Source: Fagopyrum homotropicum (taxonomy: Eukaryota; Streptophyta; Magnoliopsida; Caryophyllales; Polygonaceae). Taken from it: a stretch of 64,000 nucleotides of DNA. The DNA lies in assembly GCA_033239125.1 (NCBI GenBank), contig BSWB01000002.1:8713001-8777000 (forward strand), in the 5' to 3' direction. The stretch's first letter is position 1; each line of letters opens with the position of its first letter. The notes beneath the pieces were generated by a model that was not told the DNA's origin, did not search any database, and worked only from the letters and a program-made list of their open reading frames with translations. This document shows, in pieces, positions 10,482 to 22,351 of this stretch. The position numbers and the translations under genes were made by a program.

Positions 10482-13400
10482 TAAGTTTCGCCCCGAAACT
10501 TAATATACGTCAATCGTAAGGTCGGTCTTCAAGGAACAAATAAAGGTACAACCTAGTGTACCTAATTACTACATCATAAGTCTTGTCGTTTCTATATCTA
10601 AGTATCCCGCACATCAAAGGTTACCAATAAAATACACATCACTGACAAAACACTCAAGCATGAAACAAACAAGTAGTCACACAATATCACACCGATACAG
10701 GGCCAAGTATTAACTCATCGGTCCTAAGGTCGCAACTATCTTCGTATAGATCTTTGAAAGGTTACGTCTCATATTGTCCACAAGATCTCTGGTATCCTCG
10801 TCGGCTTTTCATAAAACCACTGACTCAAAAGTCTTTTCATGTAATTACCTCAAAAGTGCATGCTACACGTTCTAGAGTGTGTACTGGGTATCTCACCGGT
10901 ATCATCTGGCTCAACTGTCCGATCTTCCAATCTGATGACCTAACTCGTGTTTGGTAGGTATCTCCTCCAATTGAATCAGTGTAGAACTAGGGTCACACTT
11001 TCCGATGGAATGAGGAAATTAATCCATTAATCACTCCTAAACTGCTTTTCAAAATCTCACATGGTTGTCTTACAGAACTCACCTCCAAATTCTTTGATGA
11101 CCTTCCTGTGGCAATTTATTTCAATTCCTTTCCTTCTGATCTTCAAAAAATGTTTCGAGTATCCGATCTAGGATATCCCCCTTATACATCTCCCGACACT
11201 TTACTAAGTGCTTAAGGCTAGTTGTATCACAACTCACTTGGTCTTGTCTCCTAATATGACTCAGTCATATGATTCCTCCATTAAAGAATCATCATCTGCT
11301 CATTTTTGGTCTTAAACTTGATATAACATAACAATCAAAATCCGGTGGTCAATATTTGTGTTCTATCGACATCATCATATTATTTTATAGATCTCTAGCT
11401 CACCTCAAACTTCTTACGCAGTATCCAGGATCTTACGTGACATAGAATGTGCCCGCAATGATAACGCTAGACACAAGGTGATCTCACATCATCATCGCTT
11501 GCTGATAACTACTCAATAATTGTTAGCATACCATCAGCAGTGCACTCTTTTATCCACCATGGTTACCAGCCCGATAGTATCCCTCTGACTCAAAACGCAA
11601 CTCGGATCCGTTCCGATATCACATTACACGTAAATCTGCTCCGAGATTATGCTTTCTTTAATCACGGTTACTGGGTTGTAAGTATACCCCTGCCGCTTAT
11701 TTCCTTACATGTCTTTTGACTCACTTTAAGTTTCCTAGTGAAGACCATGCACAATACTTTTATTATGTCGTCAATTCTTTTCTCAATCCATCGGAAAGAC
11801 GACTCTATAATACTCCATTCGGTATTAAATTGCCACACTACTTATCTGTCGACATGTGACAAGTCGTCTTGTTTCACTTGGGTCCATAAATGGTACCAAT
11901 CTTTTTCTATAACCTCTATATGCACATACTTTCTCGTCTATCTAGTTGGTGATACAGTTCCTCGACAAAATTCTTGTCACTCCACGTAGCCTATTTCACG
12001 TTCCTTCTAAACGAAACGTATTTCACAAATTATCATCGTCTTAAACTCGACACGTCATTTTCAGTACTCCAGAGTTTCTTGTTCTGTGGGTTAGGACTCA
12101 TCACGCTTTTGCTGCGCTACTTTGATAATTATAAGAACATTTTCTATGTGTCCACAATGATTGACTCTAGAACTCTCCCTCTCTATTACACCATAAGTCC
12201 TATCCGGGTGAAATACCAAGTACCTTCCTTACTTGCCTTAAGGGACTAAGATAACGGTTGGAAGACGACCTCTTCCGTTTACTTTTGGAATTCTTCTAAC
12301 ACGGATCCAAATTTCCTGACTCGATTGAAGTTTGATCTTAACCAACCGAGAAGTAACCTCTAACACGATTCTCTCTATACCTTTAGTTGTCTAAGTAGAT
12401 TTTCGTTGTCTACATGAGGAACTCCTCCAAAGCATCGGTATAGTTAATTCAATAATCCTCAATCACAGATATCTCTTCTTAACTGTACATAGTTCGTCAA
12501 TCCCCCAAATAACTCTTGCACGTCCTCAGTTGATGTCGGTCAGTCAATAGTTGACTTATCTCCATTTCCGGGACTTACTTTTCTCATACCTCTTTTGCCG
12601 TTGAATTTCCTGGCGGGCACTACTTACTCGAGTTCATCAATTTATACTCCTTTAGCTCATTCTACATTACAAACTTCCAGTTCCCCCGTGAACTAACTCC
12701 ATTTCTCGAGTCTAAATGTGTCGTCCATCTGACATCAATGGTCTTTTCTAGGTCTTCCAATATAGCTTGTAATCAAGTCTACAAAACTCTCATGACCTTA
12801 ACTTCCTTCCACTTGCGGTTTATCTAGTTGGGAATGCTACACACACTCTGTCTTGATTGACATAGAACCTTATCAAAATCATATACTCCTTACTCCTCTA
12901 GTTCTTCTTTTATAATCCATCTGTACTAACTGTGATATGCACCCTTTTCCTAGCCAGTAGGCAGTAAATTCTTCACACGCTTCCCTTGGTCTTCAATGAC
13001 ATAAAGGGGGTCCTTTCTGACCGTCTAGTCTTTCTTCTTAAGTTCTTAATTAGGGATCCTTGCTCGAACTCACTCCATGTTATTATTAAGGTGCTAGCAC
13101 GCGGATCGATTTAGCTTCACATTTGTCGTTGTTGATCTCTTGAAGGGTCCTCTAGACGTCTATAAAATTCTTTCTTCATTCTATAGTTATCCTCCTTATC
13201 TGATAACCAGTACCACTGGTTGACCCGCACGTGATATGTCTCAATTATTACTGACTGGTATGTAGTTGACCTTCCATAAGATCACAGACTTATTGTTCTT
13301 CTATCTCTTTTGAAGTTTGATAGACTTGGTCAAAATCTATCTCCTCTAGTTTCTTTGTTAATACTCTTTTAGTTTCTTCCACATTCTGCACTTCTCTTGT

Positions 13401-14600
13401 TCTCTTATGAGGTCACTATACTCTTCTGAGTCTACTCCTAGCATTCATCTGTCGCCAATGAGTTCATCAAGTCTTCCACATTAGCTTGTAAGCGTGTCTT
13501 CGCGATTCTCCTTACTTTAGTCATCATCTGTTTGCGGTTCTCTGGTATGAACCGTTAGTGTTGGTAACTTAAATCTCTTTGTAAATGAGAAATTATTGCG
13601 GACCCTTGAGTCCACCAAATCACTTTTCCACATTCTTCCCCTTGTTTAGTTTTGTCTTGATCATGTCGCCTTTATAAAAATTCGTTGTCTCAATTTTAGA
13701 CTTCTAGTTTCTTGGATACTTATGTCGGACTTTCATTCAAAACTCTCATATCCTTGAAGGACTCCACATGCTTCCATGGTTACAGGATTTATTTCTCGTC
13801 ATCAAACTCACTCTTTATCTTTGTACCTTTTAACTTCTCACAACTGGGTCGACACTCTATCTTCTTTGTACTCTCATGTCCATGCTTGCTTATGGCGGCG
13901 TCCGTCTTGATAGTCACGTCCTTTACACCGAAATTCTTGGTTGTACTCCGTTCTATATGATTCTTGTTTCTCCATTTTTTTATCTCCATTCTACGCTCTC
14001 GTCGTCTCTTGCATGGTTCTTCTAATTCATCTCTCGACTTCATACGACAAAGCTCCTTGCATGATTCTCAACTTCTTCTATCTAAGCTGACTCGGGAACT
14101 TCTTTCTCATCCGGTTGTACTGGCGGTAAAAATTTTCTAAACATCTTTACTGCTTTGCCCACCCGTCCTTCGGATGATTTATAAGTCACCAGGACGTCCA
14201 TCAGAGTATCATACTAAATCTTGGTCTGAGTCCCTTATCTCGTGTGGAAAACTCTTCAAACTCGTTACCGATTTATCATGAGGCGCTAATCGCTTCATGA
14301 TATCACAACTAAAGAATACAAGATATCCTTTAGGATACTAGCATACTACACACACACCGATATATAATTTACACTAAAACCTATCGATATAAGTCTATAT
14401 ACTAACTCACCTATCGTTCCAAGCTGCAGAGATCCACGGAGAACGATGGTGGTCCGACGTACTACTAACCCAACAACCCGACTATGCACGTGTGTAAAAA
14501 CAGAAATCCGTTTTGAAAATCTTAGACCCCTTTCGGGTTCTAGTTATTTTATACATTCGGTCTTTCAGAAGATTTCAAGTGCCATTGTTGCCAGCCCAGA
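10482..14600 (-). other. Element A internal region, no recognisable coding domain
   Basis: About 4.1 kb between polypurine tract and primer site. No open frame exceeds about 90 codons, and I found no protease, RT, RNase H or integrase motif on the minus strand. The only hint is a charged 84-codon frame at 13789-14043 (minus; EEPCKRRRERRMEIKKWRNK, later RPSCEK), which could be a remnant of a gag C-terminal region. The rest is AT-rich sequence in which I see nothing. This looks like the internal region of a large non-autonomous derivative (LARD-like). Confidence 0.6.
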
Positions 14601-14612
14601 GCTCTGATACCA
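14601..14612 (-). promoter_or_regulatory. Element A primer-binding site, tRNA-iMet
   Basis: The minus strand reads TGGTATCAGAGC, the standard plant primer site complementary to the initiator-Met tRNA 3' end, 3 nt after the 5' LTR end (in element orientation). Confidence 0.95.
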
Positions 14613-14615
14613 TGT

Positions 14616-17600
14616 TGTAACACCCCAAATTCTCGGAACTCGGGGAGCTACTGGTTAGGACCTCACAATGGGTCCCGACCTTGGTTTAACAACAACTTTA
14701 CTAAGATCTTACAACAAGGCACAAATGTAATTAAAACAATTTCCAAAACATAATATTTTTAATGGTATGAAAGTACACATGTGATAGCCTTACAAACATA
14801 CATAAAGATCTATAACATGCATGACGTATGGAAGACTTCCCCGTCCCCATCTAATGAGTACGTGGACCCGGCTGACCATCCGTTCCGGATCACTCTGCAA
14901 CTGTCTATCTCTACAAATCTACAACACGGATAAACCGTTAGCTAACTATCCAAATATAAGCAAAAATGATAACAGCACAAACACAAGCAGAAACAAAATA
15001 AACAAACATCATGCTGGCACTCAACCGTTTATTATCTATTATTTAAGTGATTCACATTATTCAATTTAAGTTGTGGCACGAGAATTATTATTAGTTCTCG
15101 CCTCCGTTCCTTATCCAACTGGTGTAGGTCTAGCTGACTTCCACTGGTAGCATCACTACAAACCACGTATGGACTAGTCCCGAAAGAAACCCCCAGCGCC
15201 CGCAAGCTACTGAGCAGAATGCCACCGCCCGTTACTCTTAGGCCAAAATATAGGTCGGTAATTATATATCACAACCTATCTCCATAAACATTTCAATCAC
15301 ACACCACCATCATCATTTATACTCATATTTAGAAGTCAGCTAAGTAAGCCCAAAGGACTTACCTGATATAAAGCTCGACTCTTTGTAACCCACTCGCTCT
15401 GTAAACTGTAGCAACTCAGTTGCCTGCCAAAGGCGATAGGTGCATTAGCACACTCTCACGTAGTTAGAAGTCTAAGACTTCTAAGATTGAATAATGTATT
15501 AAGACATATCTAGTTACAGTATTAATTTAGGTAAAATGACCATTTTACCCTTGGTCCCGAAATTCCCGAAATTCTAAAATTCATGTCTAAACTCCTATTT
15601 GAGGTTCTAAATTCATATTCTAACTCCTAAAGCTTCGTTTGGTTCCAAGCTAACATTTTTCCTATGTTTCTATTTTCCGGGAAATCGTAAAGGTCTAACT
15701 TCGATTCCAAATATAAAATTCGTAACCGCTTATAAAAATTCCGACTTAAATCCCTAGATTATCTATGATGTCCTATCTAACTTTAGGAGAAAGAATTTCT
15801 CCAAACTGTTCATTCAACAGTTTTATAAAAATTCCTAAAGTTGACTACTCCCTTTATAAATTCTAAACTTAGCCAAAATCTGAGTAGACTTTGAAAAATC
15901 ATAACTCCTAAACCACTCACTGGATTTATCCCAAATTTTGATATGTTCTACTATAAAATCTTATCTATAATATATCCAAAATTTAGCTGCAAAGGAGATC
16001 AAAATCCTATTTAAAACTATCTCCCAAAACCGAATTTCAACACAACAGAAAAACTGCTTACGACTCAATCTTGGAAAAATCATAAATCCCAAACCACTCG
16101 CTTGATTCCTCTCAAATTTTAATATGTTCTACAACAATATTTCAACCACATCATATCCAAAATTCAAGCCCAACGGAGTTCAAAAGCCTATTCAAAACTA
16201 TCTCACAACATTACATCACATGCTGTTTTTATCAACACTCAGCATACTTATAAAAACTGCATGAGTCAACTTTGCAACATCATAATTCTAAAACCATAAC
16301 TCTGATTCTTCCCAAATTTTAGTATGATCTACTATATACTACTGACTACAACATATCCAAAACTCAGCAACAAAGGAGGAGTATAACTTACTCAAACTTG
16401 ACCCGAAGTTTACTGTTTTTCACTTCCGAAAACTCAGAAAATGCAAGAATCTGTACAGCTTTCCTATAGTTGTTCTGAGTAGGTTTAAAGACAAAAATTC
16501 GTCCATGTTAGGCAAGGAAAGGTGGACTAAAGTATAGTGTAGCAAGGGGTACAAGCCTTACCCGATTCCGAGACTCGAATGTACCGAAAAGAAGGTACCA
16601 AGGCTGCTGCTGAGTAGGCGTTTTGCACAGAAGGGGAGCAGCCATGGTTCACTGATTGCTCGAGGCTGCAGACAGAGAAGAGCGAGGTGGTCCGGGGTGC
16701 TGCAACATTACAGTGTCCTAAGGTGAGTTGTTTCTGGGCGACCGAGCACAAGTGAAAGACGAGGTATAGGAGAGTTCTTACCGATCGTTCATCATCTGTC
16801 CTATTCTCGCTGGAGGTGTGCAGTGGCTGAGCGTCAAGTGCAGAGGGCTGAGTGCAGAACATTGGCCAGTAGTTGTGTCCGGGTGTGCAGGCTGGTGGCG
16901 TCGATGGTTGGCTGAGCGACCCGGTGTAGGTGGTGTTCGCGAGAGGGCAGGATGGGAGGCGCCTTTGCTAGGCTACTGCAGTCGACCGACTGGGAGGAAG
17001 ATCGATTCCTGGCTGCACTCTCCTTGGCGGACGAAGGGACGATCGAGAGTTGCGGTCTACTGTTGGAATGCGGAGAGGAAGGCTTCACCGGCGACGGTCC
17101 AAGGTAGAAGAGCGGGTGGCGGCATGGAGGTTGCCGGCTTGGCGTGGAGGAAGGAAAGCGTTGGTAGCGTAACAGCGAGAGAGAAGAGAGATGCCATTAG
17201 GTTTACGTGAGAGAGGGAGAGGAGAGAGAGCATGGGCTGGCTGTACAGCTCCTTATCGGGCCCGGATGGTAGGGTTTCAAAGGCCCAATATACTCAACTT
17301 CGTAATGGTCCGGAAGACACGCCGCTGATGGGCCCGGATGGGTCCATTTTAAAGAATAAAGAAGGTAGATTGTCTTGTGTATTTTATGTGAGTACGGTTC
17401 TCACATAAAATGATAAAACAATCAAAGGATAAGAAACGGTATCACCTAGGATATAGTAAGGTCCTCACATAAAATGATACAATGTGTTAATTATAAAACT
17501 ATGGATTATGTAAGAAGAATGAAGTCTCACATAAAATTATAGAACTTGATAAAAGCATTTTATGTGCTTAACTCTTCACATAATATGACAGGTTTATGAT

Positions 17601-17798
17601 GACTCGGGATTTACCGGAAATTAAATTTCCGGGTATTACATCAGTACCCCCTTAAAATCAGTTTCAACCCGAAACTTAAAAGTTAACGACATATAGTCGG
17701 AGTTGCTACAAAACAAATAAAGGGCCGGAAAGGGTCACAATCGATCTTGTTCTGATTTGTTCCTAAGATAGCCGGAAATAAAATTTCCGGGTATTACA
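14616..17798 (-). repeat. Element A 5' LTR (3183 bp)
   Basis: This is the promoter-side LTR of element A and a direct repeat of 7264-10464. It differs from the other LTR by under 1% in substitutions (about 27 in 3183), so the insertion is recent relative to B1. It carries the same 12-bp hairpin (17381-17411) and the same internal second PPT/LTR junction at 17640. Confidence 0.95.
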
Positions 17799-18848
17799 TG
17801 GACATCCCGGCGGACTATCCGGTTCCCATCATCTTAGGGAGACCTTTCCTAGCCACTTCCGGATGTTTGGTGGATTGCAAAAATGGAATTCTCTCCTTCA
17901 ACATTGGAGAAGAGAATATCAAGTTCAAATTATCCACAATGATGAAGGGGCCAGCCCTTGATGAGGATGTATTCAACATTGTCGAGCAAGAGGAGTCTAG
18001 AGAAGTTGTGAGCTCGATCTTGATCAAGGACCCCTTGGAGAAGGTTCTTAGCTTAAGTTTGATGGAGGAAGGTGTTGAGGAGGATTGCAATGAAGAAATC
18101 AAGGCTTTGGAAGCATTAGAAAAGGAGACAAGAGCTGAATTTGAAGTCCACGAAAGTGTGCTGAATTCCTGTAGGAACCACGGCCAGGGACCAAGAACCA
18201 CGCCCGTGGAAAGACCCGTGGAACTCTCTGGAATGCTCCGAAATGCAAGCTTTGCAAGAACCACAGCCGTGGTTGTGCCAGAGCCCGTGGTTCTGCCCGT
18301 GGTTTCCCTAGAAACTGCCTTTGTTGTTGATCAAGCTTCAAGGAGCTTTGGGGAGTCTTCCATGGCTATGGATTCATCTCAACCAACTTTGTATGGAGCG
18401 TCTCCACTCGATAAAGGTCCTCCTAAACTCGAACTTAAACCCCTCCCCTCTCATCTTAAGTATGCTTTTCTTGGTGATAATTCTACATATCCGGTGATTG
18501 TTAATGCATGCTTGAATGATGATGAGTTGAGTAGATTGTTGCATGAGTTGAGATTGCATAGGAAGGCTATTGGCTATACCATTGATGATTTAGTTGGCAT
18601 TAAACCTTCTTTGTGCATGCATAAGATCTTAATGGAAGACAACCATAAACCTTCAATTGAACCTCAAAGAAGACTAAACCCTATCATGAAAGAAGTAGTC
18701 AAGAAAGAGATTCTTAAATTGCTAGATGCGGGAATCATTTTCCCGATTTCGGATAGTAAATGGGTTAGTCCCGTACATGTGGTTCCTAAGAAGGGTGGAA
18801 TGACCGTAGTAACCAATGAGAATAATGAACTAATCCCAACTAGGACGG
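17799..18848 (+). pseudogene. B1 protease end, linker and start of RT
   Basis: After the repeated TGGAC target the B1 frame resumes with IPADYPVPIILGRPFLATSG, the C-terminal part of the Athila protease domain. A variable linker follows that is rich in ACC/CCG/GTG codons from repeated CCACGG...CCGTGG motifs (18176-18305). The RT N-terminus comes next: MKEVVKKEILKLLDAGII, DSKWVSPVHVVPKKGG. It ends at 18848 in the GACGG target, where B2 is inserted. No stop occurs within this segment. Confidence 0.93.
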
Positions 18849-20677
18849 TGTTCACGCTAGGATGTAGCACAAAAAAAAGCTTTACATTTATAACTCGAAC
18901 TAAATCCTAAACTACCTAGCGAAACCCGCAGTGTACGGGATGTTTGTAGTAGGGATAGTATTCCGAGGTCGAACACAAAGACTAAGGTGAGATTGATTCA
19001 ATTTGTGATTAAGTCTAGTGAAGATCTAGATTTAGAAAAGAGAAGGAAATAAAGAAATGAAAATCTCAATTGTTTTTTGGTTGGTTTTTCAATGATCAAT
19101 CAAAGATCATAATTCATGCAAAGTAAACAATCAACTAACACTAACAAATCAACTCGAACAAACAAGCTAAAAACGAGATATAGATCAAAGAAAGAAAAGA
19201 CGGATTCTAGGGTTTGGAAGTTCCGGTTATGGCATAGGACTCAAGCTATCTATTCGTTCCTTGGATTAACTATGTTGGGGTTAAGTGTTTCTAAATTGGG
19301 ATCAATCACCGGGTAGGTCTCATGGTCCGCTAGTCCATTCCCGAGGTCTCATTACCGGGTAAGTCTCTAAGAACCTAAGGGACGGAATTTTACTCAAACC
19401 GGATTGTTATCTAAAGATCCAACCTATCCTCACCGGGTAAGTCTCGGAAGGGTTAGTCCTAAGCTACCATCCTGCACACTTAATCCAATGGCGGCTTATT
19501 AGGCTCACCACTACCTAAGGTTTGTTATCTTTGGAATCTAAGAGTAAGGATTACCGGGTAAGTCTCTCCTAAGACTTAGTTGCTAACACTAGGTCACCCT
19601 AGGATAGATTTACCTCAACAAACACTTAGGATTTCAACATTCTAACAATCTAAGACTAGATCCACCAAACCAGGGAAAATCACGGTTTGTTCTACCTAAA
19701 CCACGGCCGTGGTTTGACAAGAACCAACCGTGATTCCTAACAGAGGCTACGTTTGTGCACACAAGTCATCCAAAGATAAATCTAAGTCCGTCCTATCATA
19801 GCCCTAGCCATAACCATCCTTTCCTTACCCTAGAACCACATCTATTTAGCCTACAACGTTCATAATAGAAATCGAAACAAGCAAACATAAAATCATGGCA
19901 TCCATTTGCAAGATGATGAAGGAAAAGAGATGAACAAGTGAACTAAAACAAAACCAAGCTGAAAATAGAATTAGAGTAACTTACAATCCTTCTTAAAGAA
20001 GGTTCAAATGGTTCATACAACTCTAGAAATAGAATCCGGAATTCTTCACTACAAAAACTATCAAGGTGTGGTAATGGTGTGTGTTCTTCTTCTCCTCTTC
20101 AATGGAGCTCTTCTTCTTCCTTTTTGGCACTTTCCTTCCTAGAAAAACTTCTTGTTGAGAGAGTATTTTTGATTGGGAGATTTGGATAATGGAGAGCTGC
20201 TCCAAGATGCCCTTCTCAGCCAATGAAGGACCACTTTTATAACAAATTTTGCAAGAGCTGGCCATGAGAGTCGTGGCACAGCTGTCACAAAAATCTGGCA
20301 AAATCCACGGGTAGAACCACGGTCGTGGTCTTGGTCTAGACCGTGGTTTGCTCCAGAAGCTTCTTCTAGGCTCGTTGAGCCATGGTTTGGTGCATGGCTT
20401 GTGTTGGCAAGGTTCCATGAGTCCTCCTTAGCCTTTAGCTTGTGTCCTAATGAGTCCGAGGGTGTGTCATCTAGATGAACGATCCTCAAACGTATCGTTT
20501 TAACTCCTAAATCTCCCAAAATACCTATAAAACACGCACAAGTCCGTGTAGACGTCTATCTCGACAAAATACATGAATTGAGTGCAAAACGTCGTGAACT
20601 AATGCTAAACCATGCATGAATGAGTGAGAAATCTATCTAAATGATTACCTAAAACTAAGCAATAAATCGTGTTATCA
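18849..20677 (-). repeat. B2 3' LTR (1829 bp)
   Basis: Direct repeat of 28236-30063 with about 20 differences, roughly 1%. It ends at 20677, next to the polypurine tract. On the plus strand four TYACCGGGTARGTCTC motifs lie between about 19303 and 19570, the same set found in the B1 LTRs. CCACGG and CCGTGG motifs recur at about 19683-19735 and 20303-20350. Confidence 0.95.
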
Positions 20678-20715
20678 AAATACCCCATACTTAAGGTTTG
20701 CTCGTCCCCGAGCAA
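20678..20715 (-). promoter_or_regulatory. B2 polypurine tract with upstream GGGA-loop hairpin
   Basis: On the minus strand the stem-loop TTGCTCG-GGGA-CGAGCAA (20698-20715) precedes CCTTAAGTATGGGGTATTT, which abuts the LTR start TGATAACA. The G-rich run is the expected primer for plus-strand synthesis. The perfect 7-bp stem suggests a structured element beside it. Confidence 0.8.
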
Positions 20716-22351
20716 ATTCCCAACTATAGACTAAGAGATGACATGATTTATGTATGCAGAAAAATGGCAAAATCTTTTTGGGTTTGTGCTTCTATTATTG
20801 GATCACCTTCAAAGTCATGTTTCATGGCAAAGGATAAGCAATCATGCATCAAACAAATGAAGACATGGAAAGACAATTGTACTTAACTCAAAAGTATGCA
20901 TGAAATGTAAAGATGAAGAAGTCAAGAAGATCAAGAGTACATCCAATCTAAATCACTAAGTCTTACAAACATGCAAATGGGTCATAAGGTCTTGTGAAAT
21001 AAAAGGGTCAAGAAATGTAGTGATTGGGTGGGGATTTCTAGGTTATGTGATGCTAATCCGGGAACGGAACTAACTCCACAATCTTGTCCTCGATCAACTT
21101 CCCTCAAGTGTATATTTTCCTCTATCTTTTCTTTCTTTTCTTTTTCTTTGACTTATTTTTGAGACAATGGCATTGGTGTACAAAAGCCGAAACCTTGGTG
21201 ATTAGCCATCCTCGGACTTTTTCTATTTTTCGAGGTGCATCCACACCGGGCACACATACCAAAGCTCGCTAGAGCTATTGGTTTATTTGACTTTGGCAAG
21301 GCACCAACACCCGATTATGTGAAGTGTACCGAGTTACTTGTCATTTAAACCAATGCCCCCAAACCTATATTTTCGGCTACACTTTCACAACAATTTCAGC
21401 ATTTATTCATGACATTCTTTTCATCAACAACTTCACCCCACACTTGCTTTTCACACACATCAACACACTAGCATGCTCCTATTCCCGGATGGGTTAAAAG
21501 AGGTCAACTTTATCTCAATTGAGGTGCTCAAGCAATCATGATTAAGATGAGAAGTAGAGAAAGATGAATTGCCTCATTCATTCCCAGATGGTATGCAAGA
21601 ACTATCATGTAATTTCGATCTTCAATACTCAATCATTTCTAGGCAAACATCATGATCACAAATCATTCATAGAATTTCAAGAGAAGTACTTCAAGTCCAC
21701 ATATGCGTTCATCAATCCTAACACATGAGGCCATCCATAGCCAATTCACAAGACAAGATTCATCATTGGGATCATATCCAAGCCTAGAAAGCACAAAATT
21801 TTTTAAATTTTCTGATTTTTATGGTATTTTCGAAATGAGTATGTACAATGCAAGACATGTGAAGATTTTAAACTATCCTAGATGCTCATCATGCAAAGGA
21901 TCATGCAAACCCCACCCCATACTTAGAAACACATTGTCCCCAATGTGTAAATGAAGTAAAGAGAGTGAAAGAAGGTTCTCACAATGTAAAAGTGGTTTGC
22001 TATGGTATTTGGGATTTCTCAAGTGAATTGATGTTGGATGATCCTATCAACCATGGTAGAGAGCTCTAAGCATTCATCAAAGCTTCGGGACCCGCGCTAG
22101 GCACCGCTAGCCGTCCAAGTTCCGCGTCCGCTCCACCCATAATTGGTGAGGGGTTCATCATCATCCTTCACTTGCCATGCAAGGCTTCCAATGCCACTAA
22201 TGTTCTAGCACACACACAAGGTAGACAAAACACACAAAAAGATAGAAAAATCTAGAACAAAAGCAAAACAAGAAAGGGAAAATGTTACCAATGGGTTGCC
22301 TCCCACTAAGCGCTTCTTTAAGGTCATTAGCTTGACCAAACTTGGGAGCGT
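20716..22351 (-). other. B2 non-coding spacer between pol and 3' LTR
   Basis: About 1.6 kb with no open frame above about 85 codons. Classical Athila elements carry an env-like ORF here, and none is visible. A second hairpin with a GGGA loop (CACATTG-GGGA-CAATGTG, 21930-21947 read on the minus strand) precedes an internal PPT-like AAGTATGGGGTGGGG. The spacer has almost the same length in B1 (32557-34231) and many blocks are clearly alike. Confidence 0.75.

Larger units (their letters stand above)
7264..17798 (-). mobile_element. LTR element A, non-autonomous, chromovirus-type LTRs
   Basis: A 10,535-bp element with TG...CA ends (TGTAACACCCC / GGTATTACA on the plus strand) is flanked by a perfect 5-bp target duplication, TGGAC, at 7259-7263 and 17799-17803. 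The LTRs are 3201 and 3183 bp. A tRNA-iMet primer site on the minus strand at 14601-14612 and a polypurine tract at 10465-10481 set the orientation. The LTR plan resembles the chromovirus-type LTRs at 37-44 kb. The internal 4.15 kb shows no intact protein domain, so the element must have moved using proteins made elsewhere. Confidence 0.93.

Noticed and set aside
16527..16862. 111-codon minus-strand frame in the A LTR (shorter at 9193-9417)
   Set aside because: Open length differs between the two LTRs because of point changes, and no motif is present.
20678..22351. Env-like ORF expected for Athila
   Set aside because: No frame of suitable length, signal peptide or transmembrane pattern in either B1 or B2.
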